Assembly (NCBI RefSeq): GCF_030687715.1 | Contig: NZ_CP117445.1 | Location: 6,100,501-6,164,500, forward strand | DNA length: 64,000 bases | Direction: 5' to 3' | Origin: Pseudomonas sp. FP2196 | GTDB taxonomy: Bacteria; Pseudomonadota; Gammaproteobacteria; Pseudomonadales; Pseudomonadaceae | Shown: piece after piece, positions 18,755 to 28,171 of the stretch | How positions within the stretch are numbered: position 1 is the stretch's first letter | Layout: each line of letters begins with the position of its first letter | The notes under the pieces: generated by a model | What the model saw: the letters and a program-made list of their open reading frames with translations, nothing else | What the model was told of the DNA's origin: nothing | Database searches by the model: none | Position numbers and translations under genes: made by a program

Positions 18755-21037
18755 TTAAAGCGACGAGTATTTCTTGCGCAGACGCTGACGAATCAGTTCT
18801 GCCAGGGTGTTCATGACGAAGGTGAACAACAGCAGCACCAGCGCCGAGAGGAACAGCACGCGGTAGTGGCTGCCGCCGACTTCCGATTCGGGCATTTCCA
18901 CCGCGACGTTGGCGGCCAGGGTGCGCAGGCCTTCGAACAGGTTCATTTCCATGACCGGGGTGTTACCGGTGGCCATCAGCACGATCATGGTTTCGCCGAC
19001 CGCACGGCCCATGCCGATCATCAGCGCCGAGAAGATGCCCGGGCTGGCGGTCAGGATCACCACGCGGGTCATGGTCTGCCAAGGTGTGGCACCGAGGGCC
19101 AGCGAACCGAGGGTCAGGCCACGCGGCACGCTGAACACGGCGTCTTCGGCAATCGAATAGATGTTCGGGATCACTGCGAACCCCATGGCCAATCCGACCA
19201 CCAGAGCGTTGCGCTGGTCGTAGGTGATGCCCAGGTCGTGGGAGATCCACATGCGCATGTCGCCGCCGAAGAACCAGTTCTCCATGAACGGGCTCATGTA
19301 CAGCGACAGCCAGCCCACAAACAGGATCACCGGAATCAGCAGCGCACTTTCCCAACCGTCCGGGACTTTCAGGCGGATCGACTCAGGCAGACGGCTGAAG
19401 GTGAAGCCAGCGACCAGAATGCCGATCGGCAACAGCATCAGCAGGCTGAAGATGCCCGGCAAATGCCCTTCTACATAAGGCGCGAGAAACAGACCGGCGA
19501 AGAAACCGAGGATCACCGTCGGCATCGCTTCCATCAACTCGATCACCGGCTTGACCTTGCGGCGCATGCCCGGGGCCATGAAGTACGCGGTGTAGATCGC
19601 AGCGGCAACGGCCAGTGGCGCGGCCAGCAGCATCGCGTAGAACGCGGCTTTCAGGGTGCCGAAGGTCAGTGGCGACAGGCTCAGCTTCGGTTCGAAGTCG
19701 GTGTTGGCCGCAGTCGATTGCCAGACGTACTTAGGTTCGTCGTAGTTTTCGTACCAGACCTTGCTCCACAGCGCGCTCCAGGAAACTTCCGGGTGCGGGT
19801 TATCAAGCAGCAGCGGTTGCAGCTTGCCGCCAGCCTCGACGATCACGCGGTTGGCGCGCGGCGACAGGCCGAACAGGCCCTGGCCCTCAACGACCTGATC
19901 AACCAGCAAAGTACGGTGCGCGGTGCTGTGGAACACGCCGAGCTTGCCGCTGGCATCCAGCGCGAGGAAGCCCTTGCGGCGCTCTTCGGCGGTAATCTCA
20001 ATGATCGGCGACTTGCCCATCTGGAACGTACGAATCTGCTTCAGGCGCTGCTCGCCATCAGGGTCGCGGGCCATGAACCACTGGGCCAGCCCGCCCTTGG
20101 AGTCACCGACGATCAGCGAGATACCGCCCACCAGTTGTGTGGTCGCAGTGACTTCGGTATCGGCGTTTTCCAGCAGCTTGTAGCGACCGTTGAGGCTCTT
20201 GTCGCGCAGGCTGAATACGTCGGCCTGGGCACGACCGTTGACCACATAAAGCCACTGCTGGCGCGGGTCGACGAAGATGTTTTTAACCGGCTCAGTCATT
20301 TGCGGCAGATCGATACGCTTCTGCTCGTTGGTGACTTCGCCGGTCATCATGTTTTCTTCGCTGGTCAGCGACAACACATTGAGTTGCGAACCGGTGGAGC
20401 CCACCAGCATCAGCGTCGTATCGGTGGCGTTGAGGCTGACGTGTTCCAGCGCACCGCCGGCTTCGTTCAGCGCGATTGGCGCCTCGCCGTACGGGTATTC
20501 GATGGCCGGGGTGATGGTTTTCTTGCCGTCGGGGTAGCTGACTTTATAAGTGTGACGGAACACCAGCGCCTGACCGTTGGACAGACCCACGGCCACCAGC
20601 GGATGACCTGGCTGATCTTCACCAATGGAGGTCACGGTTGCACCGGCGGGCAGCGGCAGATCGACGCGCTTCAGTTCAGCGCCACTGTCGATATCGAAGA
20701 ACAACGCCTGGCCCTTGTCGGAAACGCGCATGGCCACCTGATTCTGCTCTTCGAGCGAAATCATCAGCGGCTTGCCGGCGTCCTGCATCCAGGCCGGAGT
20801 GATCGAGTCTTTCGCCGTCAGGTCAGCACCCTGAAACAATGGCGCAACCACGTAGGCGAGGAAGAAGAAGATCAGGGTGATGGCTGCCAGCACCGCCAGA
20901 CCGCCAACGAGGACGTACCAGCGAGTGAAGCGATCCTTGAGCGCGCGAATGCGGCGCTTGCGTTGCAGCTCAGGCGTATTGAAATCAATGCGCTTGGGAG
21001 GATTAGTAGTCATTTGGGAATTGGCCAGATCATTCAT
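18755..21037 (-). CDS. pstC: Phosphate ABC transporter permease PstC, long form
   Basis: Partner permease of PstA. It has 760 residues against about 320 in E. coli. One membrane segment near residues 38-66 (WYVLVGGLAVLAAITLIFF) is followed by about 380 residues that look like a periplasmic beta-rich domain, then the six-helix permease core with the EAA loop GSLALGATPWQTMTRVVILT. The ATG at 21037 is used; ATG 21013 is a serious alternative because the Pho-box promoter places the transcript start at about 21037. Pho box directly upstream. Confidence 0.94.
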   Translation of the reverse strand: MNDLANSQMTTNPPKRIDFNTPELQRKRRIRALKDRFTRWYVLVGGLAVLAAITLIFFFLAYVVAPLFQGADLTAKDSITPAWMQDAGKPLMISLEEQNQVAMRVSDKGQALFFDIDSGAELKRVDLPLPAGATVTSIGEDQPGHPLVAVGLSNGQALVFRHTYKVSYPDGKKTITPAIEYPYGEAPIALNEAGGALEHVSLNATDTTLMLVGSTGSQLNVLSLTSEENMMTGEVTNEQKRIDLPQMTEPVKNIFVDPRQQWLYVVNGRAQADVFSLRDKSLNGRYKLLENADTEVTATTQLVGGISLIVGDSKGGLAQWFMARDPDGEQRLKQIRTFQMGKSPIIEITAEERRKGFLALDASGKLGVFHSTAHRTLLVDQVVEGQGLFGLSPRANRVIVEAGGKLQPLLLDNPHPEVSWSALWSKVWYENYDEPKYVWQSTAANTDFEPKLSLSPLTFGTLKAAFYAMLLAAPLAVAAAIYTAYFMAPGMRRKVKPVIELMEAMPTVILGFFAGLFLAPYVEGHLPGIFSLLMLLPIGILVAGFTFSRLPESIRLKVPDGWESALLIPVILFVGWLSLYMSPFMENWFFGGDMRMWISHDLGITYDQRNALVVGLAMGFAVIPNIYSIAEDAVFSVPRGLTLGSLALGATPWQTMTRVVILTASPGIFSALMIGMGRAVGETMIVLMATGNTPVMEMNLFEGLRTLAANVAVEMPESEVGGSHYRVLFLSALVLLLFTFVMNTLAELIRQRLRKKYSSL

Positions 21038-21043
21038 GCGCTC

Positions 21044-21077
21044 ACCCTAGCGATCCTGTATGACAGAAAGATGACAA
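21044..21077 (-). promoter_or_regulatory. Pho box and -10 element of the pstCAB-phoU operon
   Basis: On the minus strand the repeats are TTGTCAT (21077-21071) and CTGTCAT (21066-21060), 11 bp apart, a near-perfect PhoB site. Ten bp later is TAGGGT (21049-21044) as the -10 element. The expected transcript start falls on or next to the annotated ATG of pstC. Confidence 0.88.
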
Positions 21078-21140
21078 TGCAGTGACGCAGCAAATCCACC
21101 GCCAGCGGGGCTGGCAGAGGATCAAAAATTTGAGGTGTGT

Positions 21141-21173
21141 AAAAGGCCGGTCTGCGGGCAGATCCGGCCTTTC
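21141..21173 (-). terminator. Intrinsic terminator after pstS
   Basis: AAAAGGCCGG and CCGGCCTTT pair, with an inner TCTGC/GCAGA stem, and an A/T flank that supplies a T tract on the minus strand. It separates pstS from the pstC operon. Confidence 0.82.
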
Positions 21174-21210
21174 ACTTGAGCCCGGTGGGGTTCACCCCGG
21201 ACTCAATTTG

Positions 21211-22209
21211 TTACTTCTTGGCGACAGCGCCGCCTTCCTGCAGACCCAGGTCAGCCAGTGCTTTTGCAGCAACCTTGGCTGGCAACGGGATGTAGCCGTC
21301 TTTCACAACAACTTCCTGACCCTGTTTGGACAGAATCAGTTTGACGAACTCGGCCTCCAGCGGGGCCAGAGGCTTGTTCGGGGCTTTGTTGACGTAAACG
21401 TAGAGGAAACGCGACAGCGGATACTTGCCGTTCAGGGCGTTTTCTTCGGTGTCTTCGATGAAATCGGTGCTGCCTTTCTTGGCCAGAGCTACCGTTTTCA
21501 CGCTTGCGGTCTTGTAGCCGATACCCGAGTAACCAACGCCGTTCAGCGAGGAGCTGATCGACTGCACGACCGAAGCCGAACCAGGTTGTTCGTTGACGTT
21601 TGGCTTGAAGTCGCCTTTGCACAAGGCTTCTTCTTTGAAGTAGCCGTAGGTGCCCGATACCGAGTTACGACCGAACAACTGAACCGGCTTGTTCGCCAGG
21701 TCGCCGGTCACACCTAGGTCGCCCCAGGTTTTCACGTCGGTTTTAGCACCGCAAAGGCGAGTGGACGAGAAGATCGCGTCGACTTGCTCCATGGTCAGCC
21801 CTTTGATCGGGTTGTCCTTGTGTACGAATACTGCCAAGGCATCCACGGCAACCGGAATAGCGGTTGGCTTGTAGCCATATTTGGTTTCGAAGGCTTGCAG
21901 CTCGTTGTCCTTCATCTTGCGGCTCATCGGGCCCAGGTTAGCGGTGCCTTCAGTCAGCGCAGGTGGCGCGGTCGAAGAACCGGCGGCCTGAATCTGGATG
22001 TTTACGTTCGGATATTCTTTTTTGTAGTTCTCAGCCCACAGGGTCATGAGGTTGGCCAGGGTATCGGAGCCGACGCTGGACAGGTTGCCCGACACACCAG
22101 TGGTCTTGGTGTAGCTCGGGATAGCAGGGTCAACAGCGGCAACCGCGTTGGCAGTCGCAACGCCAGCAGCGACAAAAGTCATTGCCGCCATCAAACGCTT
22201 CAGTTTCAT
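21211..22209 (-). CDS. pstS: Phosphate-binding protein PstS
   Basis: Periplasmic phosphate receptor of the Pst importer. The 332-residue protein has a signal peptide (residues 1-25, ending ANAVAA), then the phosphate-site features [15 protein letters not shown] and [16 protein letters not shown], and [22 protein letters not shown] ribosome site precedes the ATG. It has its own Pho box and is separated from pstC by a terminator, so binding protein and membrane parts are separate transcripts. Confidence 0.96.
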   Translation of the reverse strand: MKLKRLMAAMTFVAAGVATANAVAAVDPAIPSYTKTTGVSGNLSSVGSDTLANLMTLWAENYKKEYPNVNIQIQAAGSSTAPPALTEGTANLGPMSRKMKDNELQAFETKYGYKPTAIPVAVDALAVFVHKDNPIKGLTMEQVDAIFSSTRLCGAKTDVKTWGDLGVTGDLANKPVQLFGRNSVSGTYGYFKEEALCKGDFKPNVNEQPGSASVVQSISSSLNGVGYSGIGYKTASVKTVALAKKGSTDFIEDTEENALNGKYPLSRFLYVYVNKAPNKPLAPLEAEFVKLILSKQGQEVVVKDGYIPLPAKVAAKALADLGLQEGGAVAKK

Positions 22210-22271
22210 GCCTTACTCCTAGCAGATAGGGTGTGTTAAGTCGGGGCCAAGTATCAGCAGGCCGTGTGAAC

Positions 22272-22305
22272 ACTCTATGGCTGAAATATGACAATTGGAT
22301 GAAAG
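22272..22305 (-). promoter_or_regulatory. Pho box and -10 element of pstS
   Basis: On the minus strand CTTTCAT (22305-22299) and TTGTCAT (22294-22288) are 11 bp apart; after exactly 10 bp comes TAGAGT (22277-22272), a plausible -10. A weaker third repeat may overlap that spacer. The leader to the ATG would be about 55 nt. Confidence 0.82.
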
Positions 22306-22346
22306 GCCAGTATTCGGGTTTTACAAGATGATTCGGGGTGCCCCCA

Positions 22347-22412
22347 TTCGCAAGCAGGCTCGCTCCCACCGTTTGAAATGCATTCCAATCTGGGAGCGAG
22401 CCTGCTCGCGAA
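22347..22412. repeat. REP pair, family with GAGCCTGCTCGCGA core
   Basis: Inverted arms TTCGCAAGCAGGCTCGCTCC and GGAGCGAGCCTGCTCGCGAA, about 24 bp apart, between the transporter gene and pstS. Confidence 0.87.
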
Positions 22413-22442
22413 GAGTCCGGTACTGCTTGAGGAGATTTCGGA

Positions 22443-23741
22443 TCAGCGCCCCTTCTTCCAGAGCCACGCGCCAACAAGAATCCCCATCGCACACAGCACC
22501 GCCACATAGTAGGCAGGCCCCATCGGGCTTTCCTTGAGCAGCAGACTCACCACCATCGGCGTCAAACCACCAAAGATCGCGTAAGCCACGTTGTACGAGA
22601 ACGACAATCCGCTAAAGCGCACCACCGGCGGGAAGGCTTTAACCATCACATAGGGCACCGCACCGATGGTGCCGACCAGAAACCCGGTCAGCGCATACAA
22701 CGGGAACAGCCAGTTCGGGTGATCGGCAAGGCTGTGATAGAAGGTCCACGAGCTGGCCAGCAGACCGAGGCAACCGAAGACAAATACACGACCGGCGCCG
22801 AAACGATCCGCCAGTGCGCCGGAAATGATGCAACCGATGCTCAGTAACACGATGGCCAGACTATTCGACTGCAGCGACTCGGTCGGCGAGAAGTGATAGA
22901 CCGTTTGCAGCACGGTCGGGGTCATCAGAATAACGACGACGATCCCGGCAGAAAGCAACCAGGTCAGCAGCATCGAGATCGCAATCGCGCCGCGATGGTC
23001 ACGCAGCACCGCGCGCAGCGGCACTTCTTCTGCCAACGCCTTGCGCTGTTGCAACTCGGCGAACACCGGAGTTTCGTGCAGCCAGCGGCGCAGATAGACC
23101 GAGAACAGGCCGAACACACCACCGAGCAGGAAGGGGATCCGCCAGGCGTAATCGGACACTTCGGCAGGTGTATAAATGCTGTTGATCGCGGTGGCGACCA
23201 GCGAGCCGAGCAGGATGCCGGCGGTCAGGCCACTGGTGAGAGTGCCGCAGGCGTAACCCATGTGCTTTTGCGGTACGTGTTCGGAAACAAAGACCCACGC
23301 CCCCGGCACTTCACCGCCAATCGCCGCGCCTTGAATCACGCGCATCAACAATAGAAGAATCGGCGCCCACATGCCGATCTGCGCATAGGTTGGCAGCAGA
23401 CCCATGATCAGGGTCGGCACGGCCATCATGAAAATGCTCAGGGTGAACATCTTCTTGCGCCCCAGCAGGTCGCCGAAGTGCGCCATGACGATGCCGCCCA
23501 GCGGCCGCGCGAGGTAACCGGCGGCAAAGATGCCGAAGGTCTGCATCAGGCGCAGCCACTCAGGCATGTCGGCCGGAAAGAACAACTTGCCGACCACGGT
23601 GGCGAAGAACACAAAGATGATGAAATCGTAAAACTCCAGCGCACCGCCCAGGGCCGATAGCGACAGAGTCTTGTAGTCATTGCGGGTTAACGGTCGTGCG
23701 GGTTGGTCGGGCTGCGCGAGGCTCGAAGGCGCTGTGGTCAT
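22443..23741 (-). CDS. MFS transporter, metabolite:H+ symporter (MHS) type
   Basis: Twelve-helix inner-membrane symporter of the MHS group (relatives move citrate, proline, betaine or shikimate). The ATG at 23741 gives 432 residues starting MTTAPSSLAQPD; an upstream extension to 23837 adds a non-family tail. Family marks include FYDFIIFVFFATVVGKLFFP and the loop GIVMAHFGDLLGRKKMF. It points toward pstS's far side and ends 233 bp before it. Substrate unknown; no Pho box was seen in front of it. Confidence 0.87.
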   Translation of the reverse strand: MTTAPSSLAQPDQPARPLTRNDYKTLSLSALGGALEFYDFIIFVFFATVVGKLFFPADMPEWLRLMQTFGIFAAGYLARPLGGIVMAHFGDLLGRKKMFTLSIFMMAVPTLIMGLLPTYAQIGMWAPILLLLMRVIQGAAIGGEVPGAWVFVSEHVPQKHMGYACGTLTSGLTAGILLGSLVATAINSIYTPAEVSDYAWRIPFLLGGVFGLFSVYLRRWLHETPVFAELQQRKALAEEVPLRAVLRDHRGAIAISMLLTWLLSAGIVVVILMTPTVLQTVYHFSPTESLQSNSLAIVLLSIGCIISGALADRFGAGRVFVFGCLGLLASSWTFYHSLADHPNWLFPLYALTGFLVGTIGAVPYVMVKAFPPVVRFSGLSFSYNVAYAIFGGLTPMVVSLLLKESPMGPAYYVAVLCAMGILVGAWLWKKGR

Positions 23742-24115
23742 GGCAAGGGCTTCTCTTATAGGCGGATCTGCGACTCCAACAACGCTGGCTGGAGCTTTGG
23801 CAGGTTCGGCACCATAGCAAATTGTTCGAAAAAGCACATAGAGGCGCGTATTTGACGGTCAAAATCAGAACCGGGTGGTCGTCGCGGAGTCTACCGACCG
23901 ATATACTCGCAACCTTGCCCCGGTTTGTAGGGGGTTGCTGTGCGAAAACGTCGTTGGCCCGCCCTTTAACGGAGCAGCCGGTTTCGCAGAGTTTCCCTTT
24001 AGGCGCCTTATGGAAAACGTGACGAACGTAGTATGTTCGGTGCTGAATCGTTTTTCCCGAAGACGGCTACCACCAGCAATACCAACAAGAGTCACGGGTC
24101 AGAGGCACCCCCGGC
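23742..24115. other. Divergent intergenic region
   Basis: About 370 bp between the divergent transporter and thioesterase genes. It holds an inverted TTGAC/GTCAA element (near 23850) and a TATACT that could be a -10 element near 23902. No gene or repeat recognised. Confidence 0.4.
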
Positions 24116-24520
24116 ATGATAGAGCTCGAACAAGAAGATCCAATCCCGCAAGGCGACCTGGCCTTGCAAATCACCGCTCTCCCGCGTGAAACCAACGGCT
24201 TTGGCGATATTTTCGGCGGCTGGCTGGTGGCGCAAATGGATTTGGCCGGCACAGCGATGGCCAGCCGTGTCGCCGGAGGCCGCGTGGCCACCGTCGCTAT
24301 CGACCGCATGGCGTTCCTGGTTCCGGTCGCCGTTGGCGCACAATTGTCCTTTTATACCCAGACCCTGGAAATCGGCCGCAGCTCGATCCAGATGATGGTC
24401 GAAGTGTGGAGCGACGATCCGTTGTCCAGCGAGTGGCGCAAAGTGACCGAAGCGGTTTTCGTCTTCGTCGCCATCGACGGCAGCGGTCGCACCCGCTCGG
24501 TTCCGCCACGCGCACGTTAA
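24116..24520 (+). CDS. Acyl-CoA thioesterase, YciA-like hotdog fold
   Basis: Hydrolyses acyl-CoA to free acid and CoA in the cytoplasm. The 134-residue length and the segment NGFGDIFGGWLVAQMDLAG (catalytic Asp and the hotdog central helix) are typical of the YciA/BFIT-type thioesterases, followed by VATVAIDRMAFLVPVAVG. The ATG at 24116 has an AGAGG site about 10 bp upstream. It is 58 bp upstream of the mutarotase gene in the same direction. Preferred chain length cannot be read from the sequence. Confidence 0.88.
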   Translation: MIELEQEDPIPQGDLALQITALPRETNGFGDIFGGWLVAQMDLAGTAMASRVAGGRVATVAIDRMAFLVPVAVGAQLSFYTQTLEIGRSSIQMMVEVWSDDPLSSEWRKVTEAVFVFVAIDGSGRTRSVPPRAR

Positions 24521-24578
24521 ACATTGCGGCCGATTTGCGGTCGATAGTCGTCCCAAGTGTCTGATCGAGAGCTGCCCC

Positions 24579-25478
24579 ATGAACACGCCCAACGTTGAAG
24601 CCGTGAAACTGGATGAACTGAACTGCTGGCGCATCCGCCACGGTCAGGCCGAAGTGCTGGTAGCCCAGCAAGGCGCGCACATCCTCAGTTATCAGGTTGA
24701 CGGCCAGCCGCCGATCATCTGGCTCAACGACAAGGCCGAGTTCAAGACCGGTAAGAGCATCCGTGCGGGCGTGCCGGTGTGCTGGCCGTGGTTCGGCAAA
24801 TTCGAACGCAACCCGCAGAACGTGCAGGCCATGTACACCGGTGAGCAACCCGCACCCGCGCACGGTCTTGTACGGGCGATGGATTGGGCGTTGGGCGGCA
24901 TCGAATCGGAGGCTGACGGCATCAAGGTCGAGTTCAAACTGCCCTACCCCGAAGGTGGCCTGCCGGGCTGGCCGCATCAGGTCGATCTGACCCTGACCCT
25001 GCACTTGTCCGAGCAACTGAGCTTCAGCCTGACCAGCCATAATCGTGGCACTGACACCGTCAACCTGAGCCAGGCGCTGCACACGTACTTCGCCGTCAGC
25101 GATGTGCGCAATGTGCATGTCGACGGTGTGGACGGTTTGAATTACATCGAGACCCTGGACGACTGGAAGACCAACGCCCAGAAAGGCGACCTGCATTTTG
25201 CTGGCGAAACCGACCGCATCTACCTCGACGCCCCGCCGCAACTGAGCATCGTCGATCCGGCCTGGGAACGACGCATTGTGCTGACGGCTACCGGTTCGCG
25301 CACCGCTGTGATCTGGAATCCGTGGATCGACCGCGCAGCAGCGCTGGCCGACATGGATAACGATGGCTGGCAGCGCATGCTGTGTATCGAGACGGCGAAT
25401 GTGATGGACGACGTGGTGAATCTGGCGCCGGGCGCGAGCCACACCATGGGCGTCAGCGTCGCCAGCAAACCGCTTTAA
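24579..25478 (+). CDS. D-hexose-6-phosphate mutarotase (YeaD-like)
   Basis: Interconverts alpha and beta anomers of hexose-6-phosphates. The 299-residue protein belongs to the aldose-1-epimerase fold: LVAQQGAHILSYQVDGQPPI, then GVPVCWPWFGKFERNP, the catalytic His region ALHTYFAVSDV, and the late WNPWIDRAAALADM that marks the YeaD group. It ends just before a REP pair and is convergent with the DUF3299 gene. Confidence 0.88.
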   Translation: MNTPNVEAVKLDELNCWRIRHGQAEVLVAQQGAHILSYQVDGQPPIIWLNDKAEFKTGKSIRAGVPVCWPWFGKFERNPQNVQAMYTGEQPAPAHGLVRAMDWALGGIESEADGIKVEFKLPYPEGGLPGWPHQVDLTLTLHLSEQLSFSLTSHNRGTDTVNLSQALHTYFAVSDVRNVHVDGVDGLNYIETLDDWKTNAQKGDLHFAGETDRIYLDAPPQLSIVDPAWERRIVLTATGSRTAVIWNPWIDRAAALADMDNDGWQRMLCIETANVMDDVVNLAPGASHTMGVSVASKPL

Positions 25479-25481
25479 GAT

Positions 25482-25559
25482 CAAAAGATCGCAGCCTTCG
25501 GCAGCTCCTACAGGGAAATGCATTCCAATGTAGGAGCTGCCGAAGGCTGCGATCTTTTG
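25482..25559. repeat. REP pair, family with GATCGCAGCC core
   Basis: Perfect 31-bp inverted arms at 25482-25512 and 25529-25559 (CAAAAGATCGCAGCCTTCGG at the left end), with a 16-bp loop. It lies between convergent genes. Confidence 0.9.
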
Positions 25560-25561
25560 CT

Positions 25562-26098
25562 TTAGAGATCCGATTCCTGCACCACCCGCACTTTGTCCGC
25601 TTCCAACGCATACGCCGCATCAGCCAGATCATTGCTGACCTTCTCGACCTTCAGCGTGCCGGTGACCCACAGCGGCGTGTAGATATCATCAAGCTTCAAA
25701 CCCTTCGGATAACGCACCAGCACCAGTTGATTCGGCGGCGGTGGCGGCACGTGGATGCATGCGCCCGGGTACGGCACAAGGAAGAACAAGGTGCTGCGAC
25801 CCTTCGCATCGGATTCCAGCGGCACCGGATAACCACCGATGCGGATGTGCTTGTCGTTCATCGACGCCACGGTTTTGGTCGAGTACATCACCGCCGGCAG
25901 ACCTTTGGCCTGTTTCATACCGCCCTTCTCGGTGAAGGTGCCGGTGGCTTCCGGGGAGTTGTGGTCGATGTCGGGCATGGCCTCAAGGGCCTTTTGATCC
26001 GACTTGGGCATCAGTTCGAGCCAGTCGGTTTCCGGCAGTTCGCCGGCGTGGGCCAAACCGCTGCCCAGGAAGAGGAGAGTCAACAGAAGACGGCGCAT
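25562..26098 (-). CDS. Exported DUF3299 protein
   Basis: A 178-residue secreted protein of unknown function. The signal peptide is LLLTLLFLGSGLAHA. The core contains IRIGGYPVPLESDAKGRSTL and FFLVPYPGACIHVPPPPPNQ, which are hallmarks of DUF3299: a single Cys next to His and a poly-Pro turn, suggesting metal or haem contact, though this is inference. Relatives often sit beside ABC transporter genes; here it stands alone. Confidence 0.85.
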   Translation of the reverse strand: MRRLLLTLLFLGSGLAHAGELPETDWLELMPKSDQKALEAMPDIDHNSPEATGTFTEKGGMKQAKGLPAVMYSTKTVASMNDKHIRIGGYPVPLESDAKGRSTLFFLVPYPGACIHVPPPPPNQLVLVRYPKGLKLDDIYTPLWVTGTLKVEKVSNDLADAAYALEADKVRVVQESDL

Positions 26099-26191
26099 GA
26101 AGGTGCTCGGTATAGAAAGGAATGAACGCTGAATCGCCGAGCATTCTAGCCCTCCCCGCCCGATTGGCAGAGAGGGCTTTGTCGCTTTGGA

Positions 26192-26437
26192 TCACTTCTT
26201 TTTGATCAGGCCGTAGATCACCAGCAACACGATCGCGCCAACCAGTGCGCCGATGAAACCTGCGCCCTCGCCCGCCCGATAGATGCCCAGGGCCTGGCCG
26301 CCGTAGGTGGCTGCCAGCGAACCGCCGATACCGAGCAGGATGGTCATGATCCAGCCCATGCTGTCATCGCCCGGTTTCAGGAACCGAGCCAGCAGGCCGA
26401 CGATCAAGCCGATAAAGATGGTTCCGATAATTCCCAT
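26192..26437 (-). CDS. GlsB/YeaQ/YmgE family small membrane protein
   Basis: An 81-residue inner-membrane protein linked to stress responses. It has three hydrophobic segments, starting GIIGTIFIGLIVGLLARFLK, then GWIMTILLGIGGSLAATYGG, then FIGALVGAIVLLVIYGLIKK. This is the full family pattern, including the PGDDSMGW loop. Monocistronic by its spacing. Confidence 0.92.
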   Translation of the reverse strand: MGIIGTIFIGLIVGLLARFLKPGDDSMGWIMTILLGIGGSLAATYGGQALGIYRAGEGAGFIGALVGAIVLLVIYGLIKKK

Positions 26438-26548
26438 GGCATTTCCCTCTGATTTGGTAGATACGCGAAAGACTAGTCAGAGTTTCGCATCCTGCCATGA
26501 GAGAACGGCGGCCCCTGAATGGTTCCGCCGCTGCCACATGAAACTGTT

Positions 26549-27631
26549 TTACTCGGCGATCAGCGCTTCGACCTTGAGGATCTGCGCTTCAAGCGTGGCC
26601 TTGTCGGCGCAGCGCAGGTTGGCATGACCGACCTTGCGCCCGGCCTTGAAGGCCTTGCCGTAGTGGTGCAGATGGCAGTCTTCGATGGCGATGACTTTCT
26701 CCACCGGAGGAACCACACCGATAAAGTTGAGCATCGCGCTCTCGCCGACCTTGGCCGTCGAACCCAGCGGCAGACCGGCAACGGCACGCAGGTGGTTTTC
26801 GAACTGGCTGCACTCGGCGCCTTCGGTGGTCCAGTGCCCGGAGTTGTGCACGCGCGGAGCGATTTCGTTGGCCTTGAGGCCACCGTCGACTTCAAAGAAC
26901 TCGAACGCCATCACGCCCACATAGTCGAGCTGCTTCAGCACACGGCTGGAGTAGTCTTCGGCCAACGCCTGCAACGGGTGATCGGTGCTGGCCACGGACA
27001 GCTTGAGGATGCCGCTGTCGTGGGTGTTATGCACCAGCGGATAGAACCTGGTTTCGCCATCGCGGGCACGCACGGCGATCAGCGAGACTTCACCAGTGAA
27101 CGGCACGAAGCCTTCCAGCAAGCAGGCGACGCTACCGAGTTCGGCAAAGGTGCCGACCACGTCTTCGGGTTTGCGCAGGACTTTCTGACCCTTGCCGTCG
27201 TAACCCAAGGTGCGGGTTTTCAGCACGGCAGGCAGACCGATTGACGCCACGGCGGCATCCAGATCGGCTTGCGACTGGATGTCGGCGAAGGCCGGGGTCG
27301 GAATGCCCAGGTCCTTGAACATGCTCTTTTCGAACCAGCGGTCGCGAGCAATGCGCAGGGCTTCGGCGCTCGGGTAAACCGGTACGAATTGCGAAAGGAA
27401 CGCCACGGTTTCAGCCGGGACGCTTTCGAACTCGAAGGTCACCAGATCGACTTCATCAGCCAGTTGACGCAGATGATCCTGATCGCCGTAATCGGCCCGC
27501 AGGTGTTCGCCCAGCGCAGCGGCGCAAGCGTCCGGCGCAGGGTCGAGGAAAGCGAAGTTCATGCCCAGCGGGGTGCCCGCCAGGGCCAACATGCGACCCA
27601 ACTGGCCGCCACCGATTACACCGATCTTCAT
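26549..27631 (-). CDS. purK: N5-carboxyaminoimidazole ribonucleotide synthase
   Basis: ATP-grasp enzyme that carboxylates aminoimidazole ribonucleotide in purine synthesis. The ATG at 27631 starts MKIGVIGGGQLGRMLALAG, the usual N terminus; the open frame's upstream extension overlaps purE and is not used. There are 360 residues, with ATP-grasp elements VLKTRTLGYDGKGQ and EIAPRVHNSGHWTTEG. It is 10 bp after purE, so the two are one operon. Confidence 0.97.
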   Translation of the reverse strand: MKIGVIGGGQLGRMLALAGTPLGMNFAFLDPAPDACAAALGEHLRADYGDQDHLRQLADEVDLVTFEFESVPAETVAFLSQFVPVYPSAEALRIARDRWFEKSMFKDLGIPTPAFADIQSQADLDAAVASIGLPAVLKTRTLGYDGKGQKVLRKPEDVVGTFAELGSVACLLEGFVPFTGEVSLIAVRARDGETRFYPLVHNTHDSGILKLSVASTDHPLQALAEDYSSRVLKQLDYVGVMAFEFFEVDGGLKANEIAPRVHNSGHWTTEGAECSQFENHLRAVAGLPLGSTAKVGESAMLNFIGVVPPVEKVIAIEDCHLHHYGKAFKAGRKVGHANLRCADKATLEAQILKVEALIAE

Positions 27632-27641
27632 CTCAACAACC

Positions 27642-28133
27642 TCAGGCAATACGTGGGTCTGGATTGTCCAGGACGCTGTCTGTCTGCTCGGCACGGAAGG
27701 TTTTCAGTACCGCGTGGAACTGTGGATGCTTGGCACCGAGGATGCTCGCCGAGAGCAGGGCGGCGTTGATCGCGCCTGCTTTGCCGATGGCCAGTGTAGC
27801 GACCGGAATACCGGCCGGCATCTGTACGATCGACAGCAGCGAATCCACGCCCGAAAGCATCGACGACTGCACCGGAACACCCAGCACCGGCAGGTGGGTC
27901 TTGGCCGCACACATGCCTGGCAAGTGGGCTGCGCCGCCGGCACCGGCGATAATCACCTCGATGCCGCGGCTTTCAGCCTCTTCGGCGTACTGGAACAGCA
28001 GATCCGGGGTGCGGTGGGCAGAAACCACCTTGACCTCGTACGGGATGCCGAGCTTTTCCAGCATATCGGCGGTGTGGCTAAGGGTGGACCAATCGGACTT
28101 GGAGCCCATGATCACGCCAACCAGTGCACTCAT
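27642..28133 (-). CDS. purE: N5-carboxyaminoimidazole ribonucleotide mutase
   Basis: Converts N5-CAIR to CAIR, the step after PurK. The 163-residue protein has the substrate loop [13 protein letters not shown], the catalytic SAHRTPD, and [16 protein letters not shown]. It is the first gene of purEK and is preceded by a leader with two terminator-like hairpins. Confidence 0.97.
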   Translation of the reverse strand: MSALVGVIMGSKSDWSTLSHTADMLEKLGIPYEVKVVSAHRTPDLLFQYAEEAESRGIEVIIAGAGGAAHLPGMCAAKTHLPVLGVPVQSSMLSGVDSLLSIVQMPAGIPVATLAIGKAGAINAALLSASILGAKHPQFHAVLKTFRAEQTDSVLDNPDPRIA

Positions 28134-28171
28134 CGTCGCGCCTCTTCTCTCTGGGCGCCCGCAGGCGCGTC

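Noticed and set aside
16954..21085. Two long plus-strand frames (620 and 813 codons) opposite pstA and pstC
   Set aside because: Shadows of pstA and pstC; translations are rich in His, Gln and Arg with no recognisable domains.
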